NCBI GenBank assembly: GCA_932294295.1
Contig: OW028573.1
Span: 3,886,001 to 3,950,000, forward strand
DNA length: 64,000 nt
Direction of reading: 5' to 3'
Source of the DNA: Alitta virens
Lineage: Eukaryota; Annelida; Polychaeta; Phyllodocida; Nereididae
Shown here piece after piece: positions 47,650-60,043 of the stretch. The translations under genes and the position numbers were made by a program. The notes under the pieces were generated by a model. The model was not told the origin of the DNA, searched no databases, and saw nothing but the letters and a program-made list of their open reading frames with translations. Numbering within the stretch: the first letter of the stretch is position 1; each line of letters begins with the position of its first letter.

Positions 47650-47651
47650 TA

Positions 47652-47970
47652 CAGTTAGTTTCATAAAATATGGTCGACACTAGATGGCTGTAGCAACCCA
47701 TTCCTGGCTGCAGCTATGACTAGCTAAAGCCAGCTGCTTCTGTCTATTTTTCTCTAATATTCGGCTTACACCTACCACCACTGAAAATATAAACCCTTGT
47801 AAATGTAAGAAATTTATCTAATATATCATAAATATGTATTTTTAGATCCGGCTTTGAGTAGCCAGCTATAGCCAGGCAGTTCTGTTTAATGGCAGGTAGC
47901 ATCGTATAGCTGAAGTTGTCTAGCTTCGTATAGGTGGAATTTGACGGGCTGTTTTTAATGAAACTAACTG
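47652..47970. mobile_element. Tc1/mariner-like MITE, copy 2 (best TIRs)
   Basis: 319 bp between TA dinucleotides. Perfect 13-bp terminal inverted repeats CAGTTAGTTTCAT ... ATGAAACTAACTG. The internal sequence matches copies 1 and 3. Confidence 0.88.
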
Positions 47971-48273
47971 TATGCTCATCCTAATGTATTAGGTTCTGAA
48001 ACCATTTCATACCTAATTTCAAAGGAAGTCACATGATAGGTACACCCCACCCGTATTTGATGTGTAAATGAAGTTTTCGTGTGCTTATATGAAGTTTAAA
48101 CAATTTAAAGAATGTGAACATGTACCCTAGATCAGCACGGCTCAGGTGTTTCATCCAATGTCATACATTTCCAGAATAACAATTTACATTGCATGGTTTC
48201 CAACAGTTATGCATCTCTGACCAGGAGCCTTACAAGTTCTCAGGTGGTCCATATATTGTCCATGATTGAAATA

Positions 48274-48553
48274 CAGTTAGTTTCATAAAATATGGTCGAC
48301 TCTAGACAGCTGTATACATATAGCAACCTATTCCTGGCTGCAGCTATAACTGGCTAAAGCCAGCCGCTTCTTTCTACTCCTAGCTTATAGTTAGCTGACC
48401 GAAAAAAATATAAATCTTGGCAAATGTAAGAAACTTAAGTAGCCAGGTATAACCAGACCGTTCTGTTTAGTGACAGGTAGCATCATATAGCAGAAGTTGT
48501 CTAGCTTTGTCTATAGGTTCAATTTGACAGACCGTTTTTAATGAAACCAACTG
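48274..48553. mobile_element. Tc1/mariner-like MITE, copy 3
   Basis: 280 bp. Left end TA-CAGTTAGTTTCAT, right end ATGAAACCAACTG-TG (one TIR mismatch, right TA mutated). Same orientation as copy 2 and only 303 bp from it. Confidence 0.82.
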
Positions 48554-49159
48554 TGGAGCCCAATAAGGTTATTTCCACAGAAGACCTCAAATGGTGACAC
48601 TGCATTATAAGTCTGCCTTCATCTGTTATTACTCAATTTGCTTTTCAATGTAAGATTAGTGTTGCCATGTGATTCAATAAACGTGCAGCTTACTTAATAA
48701 AAGAAGCTAAATTCATTAAAACATAAGATATCAAAAACACATTGAAATGCACTAGAAATACTGCTGCTTGGGGTCCCCTTGCTTCAAACACTCAGAGTTT
48801 AGCATTCTGCCAGAAGCCACCTAGCGGAAATATGAAGAAGCTTTATGGGAAATCCACTATAATTAGGCAGTTTCTTTCGAAAGGCGCCATGATCCGGGAT
48901 GCAGCACCGGCCTTTCTCATAACCGATTTGCCGCTCCCCTGAAATCGGGCGGGAAATGTCTATGCATGTCGTATGCATACAAAATAGTGCTATTCCTATG
49001 CACAGTATTTTTGTTTTTAAGAAGCCATTCACTGCAAAAATGATGGACATAGTTTCTTTTGCCAAAAGCATACAAACGTGATGAATTGGGGCAACTTGAG
49101 GCGATATTTCAACTGCAGGAGGTACTATTTTCGTTGATGTCACTGAACAAGCATGTCTA

Positions 49160-49273
49160 AACATGTGAATGCAGGGCAGGACTCATTAGTTATAGGTGCA
49201 CCTTATCCATTGGTAGCCCTCAATTCACATGACGTCCTCTGGAGTTTAGTTTCCAGTTCTGTGAAATTTGCTG
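49160..49273. mobile_element. Fold-back MITE, partial copy
   Basis: AATTCACATGACGTCCTCTG, GAGTTTAGTTTCCAGTTCTG and AAATTTGCTG followed by TA match the right arm of the elements at 55.8 and 56.3 kb. The left arm is degraded. A further half-copy appears at about 11950-11995. Confidence 0.55.
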
Positions 49274-49279
49274 TAAGAG

Positions 49280-51116
49280 ATACGTGGATCAGCTATGCGT
49301 GCGAAGGGTGTTTAGATCTATGTGTTGGAACAAGTTTTTACTAGATTCGTGGGCATGTTACGAGCTATGCAAATGAGTGATAAAAGGTAAAATTTCTGGC
49401 CAAACATGTTGTATCATCACCTACAAGCATTACGGCACGTAACCTGTACTTGATATCCCAAAAGCTGCAAATAGGGAGTGAGGAAGTGATGAGTATCAAA
49501 ACATTTCGCAATACTCTCTACCATTTGACTGATGAGGATACTAGCATCATACAAGTAATTAAAGAAATGAAGGACAATATGTGTGACTTGCTTAATGATG
49601 AGGAGCAAAATGATTTCATGGACTTTCTCTGTTCAAAATGACACTTATATTTCTATTCATTTTATATTATTGTAATTAGCTATACAAATTGGTATTCATT
49701 TAATGTAATATACCTTTTACTTCAAGTGGAAGTGTATTAATAAACATATATATATATATATATCAAACACCCACCAGTAGTAAGATACAGTACTCGAGCA
49801 AGATGATGAATACGGACTGATTTCAGTTATGGCAAACATGTAAAGAAAATGTGAAAGAGGTATTTGTTGTAATTCACTAAAAGTCTGGCTTTAGGTGAAA
49901 TCAGAAATAAATGGCATAGATATCTACATGGAATGACGGGCAAAATTTAAAGTGCAAAAAGCCAATACGGCATGCATAAAAGAAGAGTGTTTTGTCTGAC
50001 TGCCTAATGGGTTGTTGCATCGAAAGAATGTCAATTACTCTCACAAGATAATGTGACGGGATCGGTTCCTCTGATTGAAGACTCGACAATCATTGTTAAA
50101 TTAAAATGTTTTATTATCATTAAACAAATATATCTTAATATTGTCAAATAATATAGTCACGAAACGCAACATAGCAGTGCACAACAGTTCTCAGTATTAA
50201 TGAATCTTATGAAATAACAATTGAGTAAACATACCTTTTATCTCTTTTGACATTTGAGAGATATTCTAAGTCACATCTTATGCCAGTCTGCACAACACTT
50301 CTGTTTACAAGTCTGCTGGTGGCCACTGTCTGGCCTGCCTATTCTATTTACACACTATTAAGGCCTCATGACACACTGGCCTGCATCAAGTCACATGCTT
50401 AGCTGTAATTTCTATTAATAACCATTACATCAGAAAGCAGTAACTATAGCCATCACTAAACATAGTATCATAACACAAATGCTAAAGATAGACATTATGA
50501 CAATAACTTCCAGATTTATTTGGGCAAAATTCAAGTTGAGTTGTGGAATGTCTATCGGCTGGAAACGAAAGAGTCTTTGGCGCGCCCTTTGAACTCCATG
50601 TTCTTCAGTCGTGTGACAGCCTTGCTCTCTTCGGATTGGTCGGTGGTGTTAACATCACGTGGCGTGGAATCTTCAAACGAGATTTGTTTGTGGGGCGCAA
50701 AAGATAAAGGCGGCCACCTTCAAATTGATTGAAGGGATATTAAGTATTGCTGCCTTAATGAACGGAGCTATAATTATACCGTCGTGTAATTTGAAAAGTC
50801 TGATATTAAATTAAACCCCTGTCATTTAGCCGCAATAAACCTTTTAATCACTGCCAAGTGAGACAAAATGCTGAATCCTGGGGTAGGCAGATTAAATTTC
50901 ACACTTCCAACGGTTATAGGAAAACTATAATTGAAAGTCTTCTAAACTAACTAAAAAAGTTTGGGGCAATTTTATCTTTAATTACGACCCACTCATGTGT
51001 TATTACAGACTATTATGCGAGCTTATTAAACAGTTTCATTAAACAGTTTGAAAAAGGCACTAAACTAAATTTAACAGAATCCCTAGACATGTGAACAATT
51101 AATCTGAGCTTGGAAC
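49280..51116. other. Intergenic with one coding-like ORF and one CCAAT/E-box patch
   Basis: Codons at 49450-49641 read GSEEVMSIKTFRNTLYHLTD and ..DNMCDLLNDEEQNDFMDFLC before a TGA. They look protein-like but have no ATG at the start and no clear acceptor. A TA microsatellite is at 49747-49763. The patch at 50585-50720 has GGCGCGCC, ATTGGT, CACGTGG and GGCGGCCACC. Confidence 0.35.
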
Positions 51117-51207
51117 CACAGGCGCCCTCCAGCAGGGGGCTATCATCAAGATAGAGAATAAATTATTATTTTTTTTTCACATGTACAACAGCTGGACGGC
51201 GCCTGTG
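51117..51207. mobile_element. 91-bp MITE with GC-rich ends and 7-bp target duplication
   Basis: Inverted ends CACAGGCGCC(C/G)TCCAGC, 16 of 17 matching, enclose AT-rich DNA with no coding capacity. The direct repeat TTGGAAC lies exactly at both sides (51110-51116 and 51208-51214). Confidence 0.8.
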
Positions 51208-51209
51208 TT

Positions 51210-53024
51210 GGAACCCAAGCTTTGGGTCATTTATCACAGCGTACTCTGGATCTCCATGAAGATGCTAGCATGAGAGGAGAAATATAATCTAGAAACTAGA
51301 GCGCTCCATCCATTACAAGTTCTGCCTTATATTTTCAACACCCTGCTGACCACTTTGACCACTTTGGCAAATGCTGTGATGAACTACTAGATCTCACATT
51401 AAAAAGAAAACATGAGACCTATGATTTAATCCATGATATTTCAGCACTAATTGATATTTGAGATGGTGACAGTGTTATTGATGGTTTTGATACAACGATA
51501 AAATCAATTTGTTTTCAGGTTTTTAAGAACTAATATTGTGAATGATAAAAATGACTTCTATATTGTGACCCAAGTGTCCAACTTTATATTGACAGGAGGA
51601 GCAACTGTTCATGGACTTGACAAGCAATGGGAATGAAATCGACAATTTTCATTTGAAGCTTTTAAGTAATTTGGAGTCCTTTGGACCAAGTCGTTCATTA
51701 TAAACACTTTACAAAATGAATTTGATTGAATTTTAGTATTTGACAGCTGACTGCTTGTGTGCAAATGGTGGCGATATTGATGCTCCTGAGAAGGGTGAAA
51801 TAATTAGGGCTTTTAAAGCTGCGCAGCCGAGCCTTTCTCTTGTGTCAGTGCGTAGAGGTGTTGCCAATAACATTTTTCTAATTCTCTGGCTGTCTTTGTA
51901 AGCTGGCCTTACTTACTGAAAAGCCAGCAAAGCCTGGGACCAGACATTGTTGCCTGACACAATTCAGATACTTGCCTGGAGATTGATAGGTTTATCCTGC
52001 CAACTTTTGCCTCAGCTTGCCAACTGGGAGCCCTTCTTGGGAATAGGGTTAAGGCACAAGCTGCACAAGGTGGTATCCATCTCTGGCCCTTGTTGGGTCA
52101 TTATCCCAGAGGGATTGGGAATGTGAATTTATGCTGGGTCTACTTAAGAAGTTTAAACTCTACAATAAGAACGCCAAGTGTAATCTTTTATTCTTGTCTA
52201 CATTTAAAAAAGAAAGCTACTGATCTTTACTTTAACAGGAACTGGGCCAGCTCATTTTGTCACAAGGAGTGCCAGGAGTGTGTGTTCATGACCTACACGA
52301 GCTTCTAAGGCAATTATGAGCACAAGTAGATAGCGAGATAGGTGGTTGACAGTTTAATGTTTTCATGACATTTCACAGAATTCCCAGATACATTGAAGAC
52401 TCAAGACTGTCTTGATTAGCCCACATAGTGCAAAAATACCGGGCGTGAAACCTCATTCCACCCACACTTCTCATTAAGCTCGAGATTCATTTAAGTGAAT
52501 TGCATTTCACTAAATCGCTGTGGCCAGGCCATAAAAAATAATGAATTTTTCCATGCAATGTAAAATATTTCCCTGGCTTCATATCCTAAGCAATTGAGCA
52601 TTTATGAGAATACTTGGACAATGATCCCAGATGGCATTGCTTGTTCATGCTCAACTGGAACAAAAAATAATTTGCACAAAGCTAGCTAATGTTACGGTGA
52701 TGCACTTAGGTATACATTATACTCCATACACCACACAGTGTAGGGATTAGTTAACTTTCCAGTATGCTTCTTTTTTGTTCACTTCTGCATCCATCTATGG
52801 TACTGATCATTTAACAGCAATGAATATAGCATAGTTAGACGTTGTCAGAAATATTGCTAGGATTTAAGAGCACGCCAGTAACACAACACAGTATCCCAAG
52901 CAACTGAAATGGTTTATTAATATCTATTAACATTTCTGCCCTTTAACATCAATATGAAATTGCGAAAATAATGTGCAATGGTTAGTTATACTGAATAACC
53001 TCACACAGCTTTTTATACACGCAC
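51210..53024. other. Intergenic, no gene seen
   Basis: No repeat family members were recognised here. From 51.8 to 52.65 kb the sequence is unusually free of low-complexity runs, but no ORF or splice pair is convincing. Confidence 0.45.
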
Positions 53025-53118
53025 ACTTGGGCCCAGATAATATGCTAGGTCGGCTTAATGTCGGTTCAACGTCAGCTCAACATATAGGCCGACGTTGGTC
53101 CAACGTTGGTCTAATATC
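53025..53118. repeat. Dispersed short repeat with GTCGG / CCGAC inverted words
   Basis: GGCCCAGATAATATGCTAGG, TCGGCTTAATGTCGGTTCAA, GGCCGACGTTGGTCCAACGT. It shares the CCCAGATA end and the alternating inverse words of the copies at 14.9, 34.3 and 62.9 kb, but the internal sequence differs. Confidence 0.55.
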
Positions 53119-53520
53119 GACCCCATTTTTGCATTTTCTATACAATATCAATTCCTAACTTTGAAATTAAAGAAATGAATGTATTATCCAGTCATACCAA
53201 ATAAAGTAGCTATCTGAAACCAAAACATCTGCATTTGTGGAAGTCAAGTGCATGCCTCATCTGCCAGCAGTCATGTGACATCTGAAGTGCAGCTGCACAT
53301 TCTGGGATTGTGGCTCTTAGTACGAGGTGATGATGGGGACTCCCAGCTTGGATATCCCTCTCATGAATATTTGGTGTGGAGTCTATCCAGAAAATCAGAT
53401 AAAGATCCCACCAAAAATTAAAAGGTTATATTTCTAAAGAGTTTTTCATATCCACCAGCCAATTCACTCGTTGAAATTCGTCAACAAGTTGTTTTACTTC
53501 CTTGGAATACCACATGGGGT

Positions 53521-53711
53521 CTGGGTGGTGGGGGTCTAGTTCTGTGGTAGCGTACGGGGCTTCCAACCACTGGGCCCGGGTTCAATTCCCGGTTGAGCCT
53601 AAGTTGTATGGCTCTTTCATCCATCATCTCATTGCCGTGGTCCCTGCCTGTCCTTATTAGCCCATCAAGTGCAGAATACAGGATGTAAAGCCCTTATCCA
53701 GCCACCACCCA
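53521..53711 (+). mobile_element. SINE family 1 copy
   Basis: GGGGTCTAGTTCTGTGGTAG (A box), CGGGTTCAATTCCC (B box), TCATCTCATTGCCGTGGTCC, TATTAGCCCATCAAGTGCAG and GTAAAGCCC, ending in (CCA)n. The full body is present. Confidence 0.85.
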
Positions 53712-53924
53712 TGTGAAGTTCGAATATTTAAGGCAGATGACAACCGTCAGTATAAGAGTATGTGTATAAGACATACAAGTAACCATGGACGTAAAAAATG
53801 GGCTATTTGTGCTGACTTGTGTCTCTGTTAATCATATACAAATTCTTTCGACGAGCGTTCCAAGTATGTCCGTGGACCGCTAGGCAAACTTCCATAGACT
53901 GCTTGGCGAACATCCATTGCCAAA

Positions 53925-54008
53925 CATCCGTGAAGCATCCGTGAAGCATCCGTGAGGCATCTTGAGGCATCCATGAGGCATCCGTGAGGCATCCGTGAGG
54001 CACTCGTA
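53925..54008. repeat. 11-bp minisatellite (CATCCGTGAGG)n
   Basis: About seven units of CATCCGTGA(A/G)G with slight length changes, in the left part of the proposed composite element. Confidence 0.85.
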
Positions 54009-54361
54009 GATCGCTCATAGATCGCTCAAGCAAGTGGTTCAAGAGTGAATGCCCAGTCAAGAATTTGACCCCACAGAGAGCTCACTGTGAGGTCACAGAA
54101 CCTTCACAGAGAGCTCACCTGATGAGGTCACTGTGAGCTAAAACTGTTGCCCCACAGGTGTCTCACAGTGAATTCACACTGTGAGGTCACAGTATGACCT
54201 CTCTGTGAGCTAACTGTGAGCTGATCATGTGTGATCATGTTTCTGCAACAATCCTATCCCATGGTAGCTCTGAGCAATTAAGCTGTGTAACCTTGTTACA
54301 ACTAATGTTAACTAAAACAGAAAAACTCTGAGAACAACTTTCATAATTCATGATTGCCCCA

Positions 54362-54451
54362 AGCCAGGTTTGAACCTACAACCTACCTACCAGTCCTTGC
54401 TAGCTAACCTTAGCCTAATAGTCCTACACCCCAACCATTACACCAGCCATC
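54362..54451 (-). repeat. tRNA-like piece (A and B boxes)
   Basis: The minus strand has GGCTGGTGTAATGGTTGGGG and, about 60 nt on, GTAGGTTCAAACCTGG. A and B promoter boxes are recognisable, but there is no closing acceptor stem. Likely SINE-derived. Confidence 0.5.
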
Positions 54452-54552
54452 GAAACTAGCTAACCTCGTCCTGGTATAATGAAAAAAAATGTATTAGTTA
54501 GAATAGTAAAGCCACTTTTATTAAATCCTACAACATTACAATGTAATTCATT

Positions 54553-54577
54553 TATATATATATATATATATATATTG
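54553..54577. repeat. (TA)n microsatellite
   Basis: About 12 TA units between the two tRNA-like pieces. Confidence 0.9.
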
Positions 54578-54757
54578 GTTGATTGGTGCAGTGGAACACT
54601 CTGGATGTCTTGCTTGGTGCTGCATCAATCATTAAGTGATGACAGTTACTTATAGAAGTGGTATTAAATTAAAAAGATCAACCTATATTTGGCATGAGTT
54701 ATTTGTTATCAGATATTTAAAAACTAAGGTACAATTTTTTTTCAAAGTTCTAAAAGT

Positions 54758-54812
54758 TAGAATTGAACCCACACATAAAGAAGGCATGCTAACCATTACA
54801 CCATGGATGCCA
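54758..54812 (-). repeat. Second tRNA-like piece
   Basis: The minus strand reads GGCATCCATGGTGTAATGGT, then GTGGGTTCAATTCT. It is too short for a tRNA, but both promoter boxes are clear. Confidence 0.45.
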
Positions 54813-55838
54813 CTTCTCCTGATGATGATTATATTTATAGTTTCTGTTATTAGCTAGCCTGTTATCAATGGGCTTGCAATGCCATCTGTGGTGGGTCATA
54901 CAGCTGACCTCACAGGCAGCTCACATTGAACTCACAGCAGTGAGATCAACACATGATCTCATTATGATTTCACTGTGATGTTGTTATGTGTTACATCATA
55001 CGATGATAGTCTGGTGTGGTCACAGTGACCATGACATGAGCTCACTTCTTGACTGGGTGAGGAGAGGGCTATGGATGGGCAAGGAGGGCATGGTGCCGAG
55101 CCTGCACTACCTGTACAAGTGTTAACAAGCAGACAAGAGTGGATGGCTAGTATCCATGGCTGGACAGCTTCCCCTGTGTACCCGTGATTTAGCACAAGTG
55201 GCTGCGATTGGCCACGGACGTATGCAGAACGTACGTAGAAGGCTCGCTGAGTGACTCCCGAGCAATTCCTGTAAATAATGTAAACCATTTATTCACTCGT
55301 AGAACGTCTGCCAAAGTTTTTAAAATGTTTAAAAAAATTTTGTTTAGCGGGACCATGCATGAACAAGGATAAGCAAGAGTAAAAATTTTTGGTCATCCGC
55401 GCTCACTCGTCATGCCATTCCATGACAGCGAACGCCCCTTAAGAGACCAGACTGTCTGTCATTTATAATTTATTTTTTTCAGAAGAGAGGACAATTAACC
55501 AGTCAGACTGACTACATTGCTTTGGAGCAAATATTCCCAATAAATCTTTATTAGTATTATAGATAAAAAAATGCAATCTGTTAGAATTTTAACAATATCA
55601 TTCAGTTGACAATTTGACTTGTCTGGCATAATTTAGACAAAGTTTCGAATGGATTTATAAACACACGGTCAATCGTACCTTGTACCTTTTTACGTTGTAT
55701 TGATGCCAACCATACCTATCATCATCTGACCACACCCTGATGGGACTTGCTACAAACTGGGCCTGCAATTAAGACCAACTGCCAATGTTATTGTAGTATA
55801 AATTAACAACAAGGTCAAAACGGCGAGGTGCCACGGTA

Positions 55839-55989
55839 CAGCTGATTTCATAGACTTGGAAGCTAATCACCAGAAAACGCCATGTGAATCCAGGAATCTC
55901 ATTTGTTGAAGGACTGCTTTAGCCGATAGGAGTCCTGGATTCACTTGATGTCATCCGGAATCGAGTTTCCAAGTCTATGGAATCTGCGG
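55839..55989. mobile_element. Fold-back MITE, copy A
   Basis: 151 bp flanked by TA. Nearly the whole element is one inverted repeat: CATAGACTTGGAAGC and GTGAATCCAGGA on the left answer TCCTGGATTCAC and GTTTCCAAGTCTATG on the right. No coding capacity. Confidence 0.8.
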
Positions 55990-56341
55990 TACAACGGATA
56001 TCTTCAATATTATGAAATTCCATTCCAAGATGAATACTCATCTTAATATGGGCAATAACATAGTGGCCAACCAATAAAATATAGATCTCAAAATGCTTCG
56101 AAATGACACCATGTGAATCTCATAAAGGATCACACCATGCCACTATTAAGGTCATGCTCCAGTATTGAACAGTCAATAATAATTATATAGTCGCAACTTG
56201 ATTGGATCTCTCTGAACCATTCAGGTTGGCACCTTGATAGCGGCAAAAAATTGCCTTAGAGGTGGCATCCTGCACCATGTAAGCATGTTCATGGGCTAAC
56301 TAATTTCAGCGTACAAATTATGTAATAAATTGTATACATTA

Positions 56342-56495
56342 CAACAGATTTCATACACTTGGGTACTAAACTCCAGAGGACGTCATGGAATCTAGGACTC
56401 TCATTGGCGATCATTGGCTGTCCCTAAACCAATGGGTGTCCAGGATTCACTTGAAGTAATCTGGAGTTCAGTTTCCAAGTTCATGAGTTCGGCTG
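56342..56495. mobile_element. Fold-back MITE, copy B
   Basis: 154 bp flanked by TA. It has the same arms as copy A (CATACACTTGG, CTAAACTCCAGAGGACGTCA, GTCCAGGATTCACTTGAAGT, GAGTTCAGTTTCCAAGTTCATG). It lies 350 bp from copy A. Confidence 0.8.
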
Positions 56496-56499
56496 TAAT

Positions 56500-59400
56500 G
56501 TCATGGAGACAAGAGTAGACTTGTCTCCATGTAAGCACGTATCAGTGATGTTAAAACTACAGATTTTACCTGGTTTCGTTTGTGTAGTTATTACTAGCGC
56601 ACATCTACCACAATCCAACTTCTTGGAACACACAAAAATACTTCCATGCTGTTCAGAGAAGTTTTTAAGCATGCCATAAATCATTCAATTTGTCAGTCAA
56701 AGACAACAGCTCTTTGCTGATTGACTATGTTTCTGAGTAACGGAGAATGACCTTTCAAGGTCATCAACTGATCTTTCTTCATATTTTTTCATGCAACATA
56801 TTACAGACCATAATAAATAATACAGTTTTCTTTGATCTAAGTAATGATAGTGTTATTGTAGCATGCATCAGAGAATATTAAAGTACATACATGTGTAATA
56901 ATATCTAAAGGCTACATGCAAATTTCAAATTGTTCATAAAAGTAACATCGTGAGTCATAGATATAAAAAGTATAATGTGTTTTTAAAGTTGAAATTAATG
57001 CGTTGTCTGTCTAGGAGTTTGATAAACTTTGAAAGTAAAATTATTTAAAAAAAAAACTAAAGACTTCCAACCAGGTCTATTATCCATGAATATGGAAACA
57101 TTAATGACTATAATCTTTAAAGAAGTTATACTTCCATTAGTTGTTTTCCTTTGAAGTTGTATAGAAAGGTTATGAAACACTACATCAAATGTAACAAATC
57201 GGTATATATATACTCAGGGGGCAATTCACACCAGTATCTTATCTTTTGGTAGGGCAAATGATATGCTCTAAGCGCAAGTTTGTGGAAACTGCATCAGGTA
57301 ATCATATGGTATACCTACTCAAAATTTTCCATTTGCCATTAACTTTCGACCAATGACCTTTTCGATTGGTACATGATGTAATACCATGTATTGCATATTA
57401 ATTATTTATTTATCCCCACCCCTTACCATATACGACATACATTTTATACAACCAAGTACAGATTACACACTTTTAGAGTGCCACATAGGTATACCCAGCA
57501 GTTTCACGGCTATGTGCAACTCAGTGCATGGGTGGGCAGTTTGCTGAAGCCCTCGGAAGCCTTCATTGCCCACTTGTTTCAGCAATCTTAGAGCACTGAC
57601 GAGTCCAGGGCATTTAGAAAGGAGAAAGGTCATCTGTAAATACCCGGCTTACTGGGCATTCATCGGAATGAAAACAAGGGTTGTGACCTTGAGTTGACCT
57701 CAACTAATCTAGCAAAATGCATGTAGCGCTAGTCCTCCGGAAGTCATAGGGCTTCTCTCTCCTAAGCCCTAGAATTAATTTAGCTTTAAGCGCCAGTGTA
57801 TTTGACCTTATCAGGGTTTGGAGGGCATACTTCAAGCCACTTCCGGTTTAATGCAGTTTGGATTGCAGCACTTAAGACTCAAGCATTTTGGACCTTCAGA
57901 TGACCTCTAAATCCTAAAGACGCTTTTAGAAATAGGCAGCAATACAGCACTACTGTTTATTAGGGCATGCCCATATTGTAAAGAACCTATTTGGATAGTG
58001 TTTTATACGTAAACATAAAATGATATTCATCCATATGCATGTACAGGGCGCACCAACAAAAGCTTGACAATTAAAGGAGCTAAAAATGTGCTAATTAGAC
58101 TTCATTTTTATTGCTTAACAGTAGTAAAAGAGTACTGTGTCTCTGAAATATTTTAGGACAGTATTTGCTACTTTACACATAGTCACTATAATGTCGGATA
58201 GATACCCAGACATTTTGAGGCAGCAAAAGTTACAAGACAGGCTGTATGCAATATCAAAAATAGATAGCTTTCCAAATCGTTTCAACGTTGGCGTGATGTC
58301 GGCGATGCTAATACGATGTTGTAACGACAGTGGCCTATATGGAAACGATGCTGGGCCAATTTGGAATGCTATCTTGGTTAGGGAAAACAATGATATGATT
58401 CTACCCAACGAACACAGGACGACAGGAAAACGTTCTGATATGGTACTCTTTTCGGAATTCTTCCATGAACCATAAAAAAATACCATTTCATAACATTGTT
58501 TCACTCGGGCTTCCTTGCAATGTTTCCAGCAAACTACCAGAAGACTTTTTTTTAAATTTTGATAAAAAAAATTTGGTGTTTGTTGGGTACATGTCCTAGG
58601 ATTTAAAAATAGTCCACATCGTCATACAGTGCATTGAGAGAGGAGGACGTGGTAAAGAAATAAAAGGCAGTACCGAACTAAAATGCAAAAGCAAGCCAGA
58701 TGTAGAAAGCCAATGCATTACTGAATAACATCAAACATGTGGCACTGGACTAAATCATTCACAGATGAGAATATTTTCACAATTAATCTTCCAAAAATAG
58801 ATTGGATGGAGCCCTGCAACTGTGAGGATGTTGATACTCATTGTTTTGATGGTCAGGTGATACCTCCAGTAAGAGTATACTCCATCTGATTTAAAGGTGC
58901 ACTGTCCATCAAATTTGCACATGAAAATAATGATATAAATCAATACTGCCTTCTTGTCTCATGATATTTTTCACCATTACATACCCAATTTTGCACAACA
59001 ATTTAGTTTTAATTTACAATAAATAATATAAATATTAGTTTTTAATGCCATCAAAAACCCAATATGTAAACAAACCCAGTGATGACGTCACAATACTGAA
59101 CAATGGTGATGATGTCATTTCCATTGTGTTTCCAATGTTTTGGTCTGGATTTTCTCTCAATGTATAATCTATTTATAAGTAATTAATGTCTTATAAAATC
59201 ATTAATTCACACAAATTTAGTGTGCCTTGATTAATAAAGGTAATTTTCAACTGTTTGATAGCTTCTTGGAAAATTTTAAATTTGACAGACAGTGCAACTT
59301 TAAAGGTCAACAATGGCGTTTATAGTACAGTATCCATATTCTGAAGGAAATAATGTGAGAGAAAAGTTGGCATCATTCCGATCAGGAGATGTGTGGCCTC

Positions 59401-59750
59401 TGCAAATTCCAGACCTCAACCTCTGGACTACAGTGAATGGGCATCTGTGCAAACCAATGCCCGTAAAGCCAGAAAGAGGTAATCACTGAAAGCTGGAAGG
59501 AATTGACACCCAACCAAGATCAATTTACAAATGCTAAAGGGGCCCAATATGAAAAATAAATTCACAATATTGAACTGCCATAAAATCAATGTCACAAGTT
59601 TCAATATGTATGCCCAGTATATGTGGATTTGGAGCTGATGAAAATCATTTCTTGGTCCAGTGGTGTTGTAGCTTATATTAGTCACATATTTAGTCTTAAA
59701 ATTATCATGTGCTTAATAAAAAAGTAAATGATGGTTAAAACTTAGCTGGC
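56500..59750. other. Intergenic; one CCCAGATAGCATTCC-type repeat at 58255-58376
   Basis: No gene. ATCGTTTCAACGTTGGC, GATGTCGGCGATGC, TACGATGTTGTAACGACAG and GAAACGATGCTGGGCCAATT match the copy at 62.9 kb. The overlapping ORFs at 58115-58504 on both strands are products of this repeat. Confidence 0.5.
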
Positions 59751-59868
59751 ATAAGACAAGACAAGACAAGACAAGACAAGACAAGATAAGATAAGATAAG
59801 ATAAGATAAGATAAAGATTAAGATAATTTAAGATTAAGATAAGATAAGATAAGATAATATTAGATAAT

Positions 59869-59901
<33 letters not shown>

Positions 59902-59940
59902 AAGATTAAGATAAGATAAGATAAGTTAAGATAAGATAAT

Positions 59941-59973
<33 letters not shown>

Positions 59974-60043
59974 AGATAAGATAAGATAAGATAAGATTAG
60001 ATAAAGATTAAGATAATTTAAGATAAGATTTATAAGATTTATT
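59751..60043. repeat. (GATAA)n pentanucleotide array
   Basis: ACAAG units at the left, then AGATA units with periodic AAGATTAAGATAATTTA and ATATTAGATA interruptions, over about 290 bp. Confidence 0.9.

Larger units (their letters stand above)
53800..55290. mobile_element. Composite element with palindromic CTCACAGTGAG arms (proposed)
   Basis: The outer parts share inverted words: TATGTCCGTGG near 53868 against CCACGGACGTATG near 55213. Inside them lie clusters of short palindromic words (GAGCTCACTGTGAGGTCACA, TCACAGTGAATTCACACTGT) at 54075-54235 and again at 54900-55040. The middle has two tRNA-like pieces and a TA microsatellite. No coding capacity. Boundaries are estimates and no target duplication was found. 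Confidence 0.4.

Noticed and set aside
58115..58504. Overlapping ORFs of 112-129 codons on both strands
   Set aside because: They span the dispersed CCCAGATAGCATTCC repeat and similar peptide words recur at its other copies.
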